From: Geochorda sp036562495 | Lineage (GTDB): Bacteria > Bacillota > Limnochordia > Limnochordales > Geochordaceae | Direction: 5' to 3' | Length of the DNA stretch: 64,000 nt | Assembly: GCA_036562495.1 (NCBI GenBank) | Contig: DATCKA010000030.1 | Coordinates: forward strand, 124,001-188,000 | Shown: piece by piece, positions 40,539 through 47,724 of the stretch | How positions within the stretch are numbered: position 1 is the stretch's first letter | How the letters are laid out: each line of letters opens with the position of its first letter | Position numbers and translations under genes: made by a program | Notes under the pieces: model-generated | What the model was told of the DNA's origin: nothing | Database searches by the model: none | Seen by the model: the letters and a program-made list of their open reading frames with translations, nothing else

Positions 40539-42071
40539 TTACCGCTTGACGACTTGCTGGAGTCGATGGTGCCCGGCGGGGTGCGGGACGAACCCCGTCA
40601 CGTTGCTCCGCACGCCGGTGACCTCGGTGAGGAAGAGCAGGAAGACCCACGGTGCCTCGCGGACGATGATCTCCTGGGCCTCCCGATAGGCCCGGAGCCG
40701 TACCTGCGGGTCGGCGGTCGTGCGACCGAGGTCCAGCAACTCGTCGACTCGAGGATGGGACCAGAACGTCCGGTTGCCGGGATCGCCGAAGGTGCTGCTG
40801 TGGAACAGCGAGTAGAGCCCGTAGTCGGCATCGGCCGTCACGGTCACCCATCCGAGGATGAACATGTCGTGGTTGCCCTGCGCCGTCTCCCGCAGGTAGG
40901 CGCCCCACTCCATCACGTTGACCTCGACGTCGATGCCCACCTTGCGCAGGTCGGACTGGACGACCTCGGCGATCTGCATCCGCAAGGGGTTGTCGTTGGT
41001 CCAGATCGTGGTCTTGAAGCCGTTGGGATAGCCCGCCTCCGCGAGGAGCTGCCGGGCGCGCTCGGGATTGTACTCGTACGGCCTCAGCTCAGGATGGGCA
41101 CCCCAGACCATCTGCGAGATGGGGCCGGCGGCCCGGGAGGCCTGGCCGGTGTAGATGTGCTCGATGATGGCGTCGACGTTGATGGCGTGGTTGATGGCCT
41201 GCCTCACACGCGCGTCGTTGAAGGGAGGCTTTCGCGCATTGAACCCGATGTAGGTGGTCGAGAGGGTCTCGACCCGTACGAGGTCGATGCCCGGCACATC
41301 CGCAAGGCGAAGCTCGTCCTGCGGCTCGATGTTGTAGGCGAGGTCGACCGCGCCGGTCTCCAGCTCGATGGCCCGCACCGTGCCCTCGGGGATGGCTCGG
41401 AAGACGACGCGGCCGGGCTTGACCTCCCCGCCCCAATAGTCGGGGTTGCGGCTCAGCACGATGTGCGAACCGGTCACCCACTCCTCGAACCGGAAGGGCC
41501 CGGTCCCGACCACGACCCGCGTCCCGTACGCGTCACCGGCCCGGGTCACGGCGTTGCGGCTCAGGATCGACGTCGTGGTGTGGGCCAGGTGGTTGAGCAG
41601 CGGAGCGAACGGATACGACGTCTCGATCACGATGGTGTAGTCATCGACCACTTCGACGTTGGCCACGGGTGACAGGATGAAGGCTCCCGGAGCGGCCGTC
41701 GCCGGGTCTCGCAGCCTGTCGAAGGTAAACTTGACGTCGTGCGCGGTCAGCACGTCGCCGTTGTGAAAGCGTACGCCCTGGCGGATCTTGAACTCCCACC
41801 GGGTCGGGCTCAGTTGCCGCCACTCGGTGGCCAGACCGGGGTACAGCTGCAGGTCCTCGCCCTGGACGAGCAGCGTGTCGTAGATCTGCCGCATCACACG
41901 GGAGGATGGCTGATCGTTGGTGCGGTGAGGATCCAGGCTGACCGCATCCGCGCCCTGGGCCACGACCAACTCCGGCCCCTGGGCCAGCGCACCCGAGCCC
42001 AACGTCAGCGCCAGCCCGAGGGCCAGTGCCACCACCCAAGCGAGGCCCCTGCCAGGATATCTGTGGCGCAT
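40539..42071 (-). CDS. dppA: Family 5 extracellular solute-binding protein (peptide/nickel type)
   Basis: Binding protein of the ABC importer, 510 residues. A signal peptide (LAWVVALALGLALTLGSGALAQG) ends in ALAQ, a signal peptidase I site. There is no lipobox cysteine, which is unusual for a Gram-positive-type binding protein that is normally lipid-anchored. Family markers are LYPGLATEWRQLSPTRWEFKIRQGVRFHNGD, shown as GLATEW and FKIRQGVRFHNGD, then HDVKFTFDRL, YNPERARQLLAEAGYP and GWVTVTADAD. The substrate could be di- or oligopeptides; other members bind nickel, opines or sugars. It is first in the dppABC group. Confidence 0.92.
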   Translation of the reverse strand: MRHRYPGRGLAWVVALALGLALTLGSGALAQGPELVVAQGADAVSLDPHRTNDQPSSRVMRQIYDTLLVQGEDLQLYPGLATEWRQLSPTRWEFKIRQGVRFHNGDVLTAHDVKFTFDRLRDPATAAPGAFILSPVANVEVVDDYTIVIETSYPFAPLLNHLAHTTTSILSRNAVTRAGDAYGTRVVVGTGPFRFEEWVTGSHIVLSRNPDYWGGEVKPGRVVFRAIPEGTVRAIELETGAVDLAYNIEPQDELRLADVPGIDLVRVETLSTTYIGFNARKPPFNDARVRQAINHAINVDAIIEHIYTGQASRAAGPISQMVWGAHPELRPYEYNPERARQLLAEAGYPNGFKTTIWTNDNPLRMQIAEVVQSDLRKVGIDVEVNVMEWGAYLRETAQGNHDMFILGWVTVTADADYGLYSLFHSSTFGDPGNRTFWSHPRVDELLDLGRTTADPQVRLRAYREAQEIIVREAPWVFLLFLTEVTGVRSNVTGFVPHPAGHHRLQQVVKR

Positions 42072-42092
42072 GCTTGCTCACTCGCCCCCCTT

Positions 42093-42121
42093 TTGACAAC
42101 AAGATTGGCAGCCACTATGTA
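42093..42121 (+). promoter_or_regulatory. Promoter-like sequence pointing into the nitrilase-family gene (antisense)
   Basis: TTGACA (42093-42098) and TATGTA (42116-42121) lie 17 bases apart on the plus strand. The only gene downstream is on the opposite strand, so a transcript would be antisense to it. May be chance. Confidence 0.25.
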
Positions 42122-42166
42122 CGACGACCTGGCAGAGCGCCCCTGCTTTGGTCATGGTAGCCATCC

Positions 42167-43141
42167 TCACGGCGAGGCCGGCACCGTCGCCACCAGCACG
42201 GCCTCGTGGGTCGCGCTGGGCGCGACGGCGATGAAGCCGCCATCCTCGTCTCCCAGGGCCTCGTAGCCGCCCGGCCGCCACAACTCCCGCCGGGCGGTGA
42301 CGATGGAGGACTGCCCCTCGAAGCGCAGCCCCAGGAGCTCCCCCACCATCATGGGGTTTAGCCCCCAGCGAAGCTGGGGCCACCGGCGCACGGCCGTCCA
42401 GGCGCTGCGCTTCCAGTCGAGCTGCTGCTCCGGCGTCCAGGGGCCAGGGTTGGCCGAGGGCTGCACCAGGATGTCCGCCCCGGCGGCCACGAGCCGCTCC
42501 AGCACGGGCTCCTGAAAGGCGTCCAGGCAGACGGCCACGCCCAGCCGCCCGATGCGGGTGGGGATCACCCGCAGTTCGTCGAGGGGGGCGGGCGCGATGT
42601 CGAGCTCCCCGGGACCTTCGATGGGGGTCAGGTGCGTCTTGGGCTGCCAGCCCAGCAGCTCGCCGTTGGGGCCGAAGACGTAGGCGACGTTGGCGGTGAC
42701 ACAGGGCCGGTACGGCGCGGGCAGCACGGCGGACCCCGCCACCACGAAAGCCCGGTACCTGCGGGCCGCCTCGGAGAAGATGCGCCGGTAGGCCTGTCTC
42801 ACCGCCGGGCCCAGGGTCAGGGCCAGGGCCCGCACCCACCCGGCCCGGCAGCGCAGCCGCCGCAGGATCACCTCGAGCCGGTGGCGCCGGATCAGCGCGG
42901 CGATGGCCTCGGGCAGCGTCTTCGCCCCGCGCAGGATGTCGCCGTGGCCGAAGAAGACCATGAACGTGCCGATGTCCTCGGGGAAGGCCACCAGCAGGGG
43001 GTCGTCCTGCCCCACTCGACGCCGGATGGTGCTCATCCAGGCCTCGACCCGCCTGTAGAAGGCTTCCTCCGAGGCGTAGTCGTCGGCTCGCAGCTCCTGC
43101 TGGACACAGGCCAGGTGCAAGCGCCCCTCGGGCATCGCCAT
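42167..43141 (-). CDS. Carbon-nitrogen hydrolase (nitrilase superfamily)
   Basis: Thiol amidohydrolase of the nitrilase fold. The catalytic triad is visible: Glu in LLVAFPEDIGTF, Lys in LLGWQPKTHLTPIEG and Cys in RLGVAVCLDAFQEP. The 324 residues are slightly longer than the ~270 of most members, because of an insertion of two Arg-rich helices (RLRCRAGWVRALALTL) between Glu and Lys that may be an interaction surface. The substrate cannot be told; amides, ureido compounds or omega-amidase substrates are possible. It lies upstream of dppA on the same strand with about 95 bases between, so it might act on imported peptides or amides, which is speculation. Confidence 0.87.
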   Translation of the reverse strand: MAMPEGRLHLACVQQELRADDYASEEAFYRRVEAWMSTIRRRVGQDDPLLVAFPEDIGTFMVFFGHGDILRGAKTLPEAIAALIRRHRLEVILRRLRCRAGWVRALALTLGPAVRQAYRRIFSEAARRYRAFVVAGSAVLPAPYRPCVTANVAYVFGPNGELLGWQPKTHLTPIEGPGELDIAPAPLDELRVIPTRIGRLGVAVCLDAFQEPVLERLVAAGADILVQPSANPGPWTPEQQLDWKRSAWTAVRRWPQLRWGLNPMMVGELLGLRFEGQSSIVTARRELWRPGGYEALGDEDGGFIAVAPSATHEAVLVATVPASP

Positions 43142-43208
43142 CCCCCCTCGGTCCGACCTGCGGGAGGTCTCTTGCCCGCCTCAGCGCCTGGCTCCTGCCG
43201 CCGCCAGG

Positions 43209-43580
43209 CTAGGGTCGGTCCGAGGGGCGGGGCCACAGCTCGTAGAGGCCCACGGCCAGCAAGAACAGCCCGTAGACCCGGCTGAGCATGGCGCTGGCCA
43301 TCTGGTTGGCGAGCCAGGCCCCTGTCACCGCCCCGACCAGCACCCAGGGCGCCAGGCCGCGCAGCAGCCTCGTCTCGATGCGACCGGCCCGCCAGTGCAC
43401 CCAGGCCGCCGCCAGGGCCGTCGGGATGAAAGCCGCCAGGGAGATGGCTTGCGCTCCCTGTTGCGTGAGCCCGATGGTCAGCACCATGACGGGTACCAGG
43501 AGCTTGCCGCCGCCGATGCCCATGCCCGTCAGGATCCCCATGGCCACGCCGAGTCCGACCGCGACCAGGATGGCCGTCAC
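43209..43580 (-). CDS. TSUP/TauE-SafE family transporter, half-size subunit (second of pair)
   Basis: Membrane protein of 123 residues with four hydrophobic helices. It carries the TSUP repeat motif GILTGMGIGGGKLLVPVMVL and ends in LLAVGLYELWP. TauE/SafE permeases (sulfite, sulfoacetate and other organosulfonate or anion exporters) normally have about 250 residues made of two such repeats; here each repeat is a separate gene. It starts with GTG 4 bases after the stop of its partner, so the two are surely co-translated and probably assemble into one transporter. The substrate is unknown. Confidence 0.85.
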   Translation of the reverse strand: MTAILVAVGLGVAMGILTGMGIGGGKLLVPVMVLTIGLTQQGAQAISLAAFIPTALAAAWVHWRAGRIETRLLRGLAPWVLVGAVTGAWLANQMASAMLSRVYGLFLLAVGLYELWPRPSDRP

Positions 43581-43584
43581 CGCC

Positions 43585-43950
43585 TCATCCCCACAGCATC
43601 CGCACCGCTGCTGCCACCAGCGCCAGCCCGAAGAGCCGCCGCAGGCGCGCGGGCGAGAGGTGGCGCATCAGCCACGCGCCGATCAGCCCGCCCAGGGTAC
43701 CGCCCACCGCGACCAGCAGCCCCACCGCCGGAGGCAGGCGCCCGTGACTCGCGTAGACGCCCAGGCTGACCGACGAAGCCAGGAGGATCAGGGGAAGCGC
43801 GGTGCCGTGGGCGGCCGCCCGGGGCGCCCCCATGATGTGGTCGAGGGCGGGCACCAGCAGCGTGGCGCCCGCCCCCAACAGCCCGTTGAGCAGGCCGACC
43901 AGGAGCCCGATGACGGCTCTGACGGCACCTTGCCAAGCCCGTGTCGCCAC
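43585..43950 (-). CDS. TSUP/TauE-SafE family transporter, half-size subunit (first of pair)
   Basis: Membrane protein of 121 residues with four hydrophobic helices and the TSUP repeat motif GLLNGLLGAGATLLVPAL followed by HIMGAPRAAAHGTALPLIL and GGTLGGLIGAWLM. Like its partner immediately downstream it is half the length of a standard TauE/SafE permease. No frameshift scar is seen: the two reading frames are separated by a stop, a 4-base gap and a new GTG start. Both halves also keep complete motifs, so this looks like a stable two-gene design and not a broken gene. Confidence 0.85.
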   Translation of the reverse strand: MATRAWQGAVRAVIGLLVGLLNGLLGAGATLLVPALDHIMGAPRAAAHGTALPLILLASSVSLGVYASHGRLPPAVGLLVAVGGTLGGLIGAWLMRHLSPARLRRLFGLALVAAAVRMLWG

Positions 43951-43968
43951 GGGCTTAGTATGCGGCGC

Positions 43969-44667
43969 TCACACCTCCAGCGTCTCACCCGGGCGGAGCA
44001 CCTTGACCTCGACCCCGGCCTGCCGGGCCCTGGCGGCGAAGGCCTCAGCGTCCTGGCGGATCACGTCGAAGGTGTCGTAGTGCATCGGGACAGCCAGCTT
44101 GGGTTTGATCAGCGAGAGGGCGTGAAGGGCGTCGTCGGGCCCCATCGTGTAGTTGTCGCCGATGGGGACGAACGCGACGTCGATGGGATGCCGCTGGCCG
44201 ATGAGGGCCATGTCGCCGAAGAGAGCCGTGTCGCCGGAGTGGTAGAGGGTCTTGCCGTCGATCCTCAACAGATAGCCGCACGGGTTGCCCGTGTAGACCG
44301 TCCGCCCGTCATCCTCCACCACCGCCGAGCCGTGCCATGCCGGCGTCAGCTTGACCCAACCCCAGTCGAACTCGCGGCTGCCCCCGATGTGCATGGCGTG
44401 GACCGAGGCGCCGTGGCGCTGGCAGTACATGGCCAGCTCGTAGGGCGCCACGATGGTCGCGCCGCTGGCCCGGGCGATGGCCAGGGCGTCGCCCAGGTGG
44501 TCGCCGTGGCCATGGGTGAGCAGGATGGCCCGGGGCCTGAAGGCTTGGGGTCGAGCCCCCGCGCCTTCGGCCTGCGGGTTGCCCGTCACGAAGGGGTCGA
44601 TCAGGATCACGGCCCCGTCGCGCCCGGTCACCTCTACGAAGGCGTGTCCCCAAAACCGCACTCGCAT
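43969..44667 (-). CDS. UPF0173 family metallo-beta-lactamase fold hydrolase
   Basis: Predicted metal-dependent hydrolase of 232 residues. Metal ligands are visible in ILLTHGHGDHLGDALAI (HxHxDH), in TPAWHGSAV, in TLYHSGDTALFGDM (Asp bridging the metals) and in the final VPMHYDTFDVI (His). The order and spacing match UPF0173, relatives of UlaG and RNase Z-like enzymes with undefined substrates. It is flanked by the TSUP pair and isocitrate dehydrogenase on the same strand, with no obvious functional link. Confidence 0.93.
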   Translation of the reverse strand: MRVRFWGHAFVEVTGRDGAVILIDPFVTGNPQAEGAGARPQAFRPRAILLTHGHGDHLGDALAIARASGATIVAPYELAMYCQRHGASVHAMHIGGSREFDWGWVKLTPAWHGSAVVEDDGRTVYTGNPCGYLLRIDGKTLYHSGDTALFGDMALIGQRHPIDVAFVPIGDNYTMGPDDALHALSLIKPKLAVPMHYDTFDVIRQDAEAFAARARQAGVEVKVLRPGETLEV

Positions 44668-44728
44668 CTACGGCAACCCCCCATCCGACATGGACGGGCG
44701 CCCGGCCGCGAGGTACCGGTGGCCTCGA

Positions 44729-45817
44729 TCAGACGCCCGCCTTCAACGCCGCGATGATGGCGTCGGCCATCTCCTGGGTGCCCACGGCCGTGGGGTCGTC
44801 CCGATGAGGCTTGAGGTCGTAGGTGACGTAGCGGCCTTCGGCGATGACGTGGGCGACGGCCCGCTCGAGCCGGTCGGCGGCCTCCTGCTCGCCCAGGTGG
44901 CGCAGCATCAGCATGCCCGACAGGATGAGGGCGGTCGGGTTGACCTTGTTGAGCCCCTTGTACTTGGGCGCGGAGCCGTGGATGGCCTCGAAGACCGCAT
45001 AGCCGTCGCCGATGTTGGCGCCCGGCGCCACACCGAGCCCGCCGACCAGGCCGGCTGCCAGGTCCGAGACGATGTCACCGTAGAGGTTGGGCATCACCAG
45101 CACGTCGTAGAGCTCGGGCTTCTGCACCAGCTGCATGCACATGTTGTCGATGAGGCGCTCCTCGTACTCGATCTTGCCCTCGTACTCACGCGCCACCTCG
45201 CGGGCCACGCGGAAGAAGAGGCCGTCGGTGAACTTCATGATGTTGGCCTTGGTGACGGCCGTCACCTTGCGACGGCCATGGGCCAGGGCGTACTCGAAGG
45301 CGTACTTGACGATGCGGCGGCTGGCACCCGGCGAGATGGGCTTGATGGAGATGGCCGCGTCGGGCGCGATCTTGCCCCGGCCCATCTCGACGATCTGCTT
45401 CGCCTCGGGCGTGCCGCTGTCGAACTCCACGCCGGCGTAGAGATCCTCGGTGTTTTCCCGGATGATGACGAGGTCCACGTGCTGGTAGGGCGAGCGCACG
45501 CCCTTGTACAGCTTGCAGGGCCGCACGCAGGCGTACAGCCCCAGCTCCTGGCGCAACGCCACGTTGACGCTGCGAAAGCCGGTACCGATGGGGGTCGTGA
45601 TGGGGCCCTTGAGGGCGACGCGGTTCTTGCGGATCGACTCCAGCACCTGCGGGGGAAGGGGCGTGCCGTAGCGATCGATGACGTCCGCGCCGGCCTCCAC
45701 CACCTCCCACTCGATGTCGACACCGGTGGCGTCGATGACCCGCCGGGCGGCCTCGGCCAGCTCGGGGCCGGTGCCGTCACCAGGGATGAGGGTTACGGTG
45801 TGTTTCAACGCTGTCAA
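44729..45817 (-). CDS. icd: Isocitrate/isopropylmalate dehydrogenase family protein, probable isocitrate dehydrogenase
   Basis: Oxidative decarboxylase of the TCA cycle. The 362 residues contain TLIPGDGTGPELAEAARRV, the substrate loop NVALRQELGLYACVRP, LVIIRENTEDLYAGVEF, the catalytic KANIMKFTDGLF region, the metal ligands in MPNLYGDIVSDLAAGLVGGLG, and EAIHGSAPKYKGLNKVNPTA. The short length is typical of NAD-type IDH and of isopropylmalate or homoisocitrate enzymes. The Lys-Tyr in APKYKG resembles the NADP-specificity pair of E. coli IDH, so the cofactor is uncertain. No leu or lys genes are nearby, which favours the TCA-cycle enzyme. It lies upstream of the UPF0173 gene on the same strand. 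Confidence 0.85.
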   Translation of the reverse strand: MTALKHTVTLIPGDGTGPELAEAARRVIDATGVDIEWEVVEAGADVIDRYGTPLPPQVLESIRKNRVALKGPITTPIGTGFRSVNVALRQELGLYACVRPCKLYKGVRSPYQHVDLVIIRENTEDLYAGVEFDSGTPEAKQIVEMGRGKIAPDAAISIKPISPGASRRIVKYAFEYALAHGRRKVTAVTKANIMKFTDGLFFRVAREVAREYEGKIEYEERLIDNMCMQLVQKPELYDVLVMPNLYGDIVSDLAAGLVGGLGVAPGANIGDGYAVFEAIHGSAPKYKGLNKVNPTALILSGMLMLRHLGEQEAADRLERAVAHVIAEGRYVTYDLKPHRDDPTAVGTQEMADAIIAALKAGV

Positions 45818-45854
45818 ACCTCCTCTTCGCGGGATGGGCGGTACCGTAACGAGA

Positions 45855-46790
45855 TTAGATCTCGTAGGCCCGAATGCCTTCCCGGAAGGGCACCGACGGC
45901 ACCGCGAAGTCCGCGTAGAAGGCCCGGGTATCGCCGGTGCTCCCTCGGGTGAGCAGCTCCAGCTGCTGCACCGTGATGGGGAAGCCCGGCAGGCCCTGGC
46001 CCACCCGCGCCGCCGCCCTCACCCACCCCAGCGGCACCCGCACGAAGGCCGGCCGAGCGCCGACCCGCTCGGCCACCGCGGCCAGGAGCTCCCGATAGGT
46101 GAGCACGTCCGCCCCGCCCACCTCGTAGAGCCGCACGCGTCCCGGCTCACCGGCAGCCGGCAGCGGCGCCCCCGCCGCCTCGGCGACGGCCTGCGCCACC
46201 ACCCAGACCGGCACCGGCTGCAACGGGAAGGCCCCGTCGCCGAAGACCGGAAAGAGCGGCAGCCGGCGCATCATCCGGGCCAGCATCCCCACGAAGCCGT
46301 CGCCGGGGCCGTAGATGATGGAGGGGCGGAAGATGACGAGATCCGTGAAGCCTGCCTCACGCGCGATGGCCTCGGCCAGACCCTTGGTGCGGGGATAGGG
46401 CCACGGGTCGTCGGCATCCGCGCCCAGCGCGCTCATCAGCACGAAGCGCCCGATGCCGGCCGAGCGCGCCGCGGCCACCAGGCGGCGAGTGCCCTCCACC
46501 ACGACGCGCTCGAAGGTGACGTCCTGGCGAGGATGCTCGCGGATGATGCCGACGAGATGCACGACGGCATCGGCCCCGGCCACCAGTTCCGAGAGGGCGC
46601 CCGTCTCCAGCAGGTCCCCCTCGACGACTCGCCCGCCGCGGCGGGCCACCTCGGCCAGCGTGCGGTTGGCCTCGCGGGGACGCTGCCGGTCCCGTCCGGG
46701 CCGGCGCAGGATGGTCACGTGGAGGCCTCGCTCCAGCAGGGCGGAAACGACGGCGCGCCCCACGAAGCCCGTGCCTCCCGTGACCGCCAC
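45855..46790 (-). CDS. Atypical short-chain dehydrogenase, complex I NDUFA9-like
   Basis: NAD(P)-binding protein of about 311 residues with the extended-SDR motif VAVTGGTGFVGRAVVSAL, HLVGIIREHPRQDVTFERVV, VLMSALGADADDPWPYPRTKG and FRPSIIYGPGDGFVGML. This set matches the NDUFA9-like group, whose mitochondrial member is an accessory subunit of complex I; bacterial members are often of unknown role. The only usable start in this frame is the GTG at 46790. A Shine-Dalgarno sequence AGGAGGGG lies 22 bases before it, separated from it by a perfect hairpin (46791-46812). The gene is a few kilobases from the nuo operon and separated from it by the convergent DUF554 gene. Confidence 0.82.
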   Translation of the reverse strand: MAVTGGTGFVGRAVVSALLERGLHVTILRRPGRDRQRPREANRTLAEVARRGGRVVEGDLLETGALSELVAGADAVVHLVGIIREHPRQDVTFERVVVEGTRRLVAAARSAGIGRFVLMSALGADADDPWPYPRTKGLAEAIAREAGFTDLVIFRPSIIYGPGDGFVGMLARMMRRLPLFPVFGDGAFPLQPVPVWVVAQAVAEAAGAPLPAAGEPGRVRLYEVGGADVLTYRELLAAVAERVGARPAFVRVPLGWVRAAARVGQGLPGFPITVQQLELLTRGSTGDTRAFYADFAVPSVPFREGIRAYEI

Positions 46791-46812
46791 GTGCCGTACG
46801 TGCGTACGGCAC
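46791..46812. repeat. Perfect 10-base inverted repeat between ribosome site and start codon
   Basis: GTGCCGTACG and CGTACGGCAC are exact reverse complements separated by two bases. The element sits exactly between the AGGAGGGG ribosome site (46813-46820) and the GTG start of the NDUFA9-like gene. As RNA it would form a 10-pair hairpin; as DNA it could be an operator. Confidence 0.85.
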
Positions 46813-46977
46813 CCCTCCTCTCGGGCCTCGCCGGACGGGCAGCCCCGTGAGGCCCGCTCCGGCGAGGAACTCCTCGGATCACGGCGAAACGAATGACGAC
46901 GTCGTCGCCGACGCCGGTGGCTCTTTCGAGCCGGCCCCGTCTTACCCTCCGTCGGGACACGGGAGGCAGCCTTCGCC

Positions 46978-47703
46978 ATGGTCGGAACCCTCGTCAACGC
47001 CGCCGCCATCGTGGCCGGCAGCACGCTGGGCATGGTGCTGCGTCGGCGCGCGGCCTCTGCCGCCACCGACACCGTTATGCAGGGCCTCGGGCTCGTCACC
47101 CTCCTCGTCGGGGGCCAGATGGCGTACGAGGCCATCAGCACCCGCCAGCCCGCCGCCCCGCTCCTGTCCGTGCTGGTCGGCATGGCGCTGGGCGCCTACC
47201 TGGGCGAGCGGTGGGCCATCGAGCGACGGCTGAGCAGGCTCGGCGAGCGAGCCCGAGAGCTGGTCGAGCGGCGCTTCGGACGGCAGGACGGCGAGTTCGT
47301 CAGGGCCTTCGTCGCCTCCAGCCTGCTGTTCGCGGTGGGGCCCATGGCGGTGGTGGGCAGCCTGGCCGACGGGATATCGGGCGACGCCCGCATCCTTTTG
47401 ACCAAGTCGGCGATGGACGGGATCGCCTCGGTCGCCTTAGCCTCGGCGATGGGACCCGGCGTCTTCCTGTCGGCCGGGACGGTGCTGGTCTATCAGGGTT
47501 CGCTGACGCTGGCCGGGGCCGTGCTGGGCAGGGCGTTCGATCCCCTGACGATGAGCGCCATCGACGCAGCCGGGGGGCTGCTGATCCTGGCCATCGGGCT
47601 CAACATGGTGGGCGCCACGCGCCTGCCCATCGGCAACCTGCTGCCGGCCCTGGCGGCCTCTCCGCTGCTGGCGTGGGTTTGGAAGGGCCTGGGCCTGCCC
47701 TGA
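46978..47703 (+). CDS. DUF554 family membrane protein (YdfK/YqgA type)
   Basis: Integral membrane protein of 241 residues with about six to seven hydrophobic segments. The family start MVGTLVNAAAIVAGSTLGMVLRR is diagnostic, with LLVGGQMAYEA, FVASSLLFAVGPMAVVGSLADG, LLTKSAMDGIASVALASAMG and LLILAIGLNM later. No function is established for DUF554. The ATG at 46978 has GGAGG about 11 bases upstream. It is alone on the plus strand between two minus-strand groups, diverging from the NDUFA9-like gene and converging on nuoN. Confidence 0.93.
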   Translation: MVGTLVNAAAIVAGSTLGMVLRRRAASAATDTVMQGLGLVTLLVGGQMAYEAISTRQPAAPLLSVLVGMALGAYLGERWAIERRLSRLGERARELVERRFGRQDGEFVRAFVASSLLFAVGPMAVVGSLADGISGDARILLTKSAMDGIASVALASAMGPGVFLSAGTVLVYQGSLTLAGAVLGRAFDPLTMSAIDAAGGLLILAIGLNMVGATRLPIGNLLPALAASPLLAWVWKGLGLP

Positions 47704-47724
47704 CCCCCGCGCCGGCCCGGACGC

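Noticed and set aside
43209..43950. TauE/SafE gene broken by a stop codon
   Set aside because: Each half has its own start, complete motif and four helices with a short clean gap, so two genes are more likely than a pseudogene.
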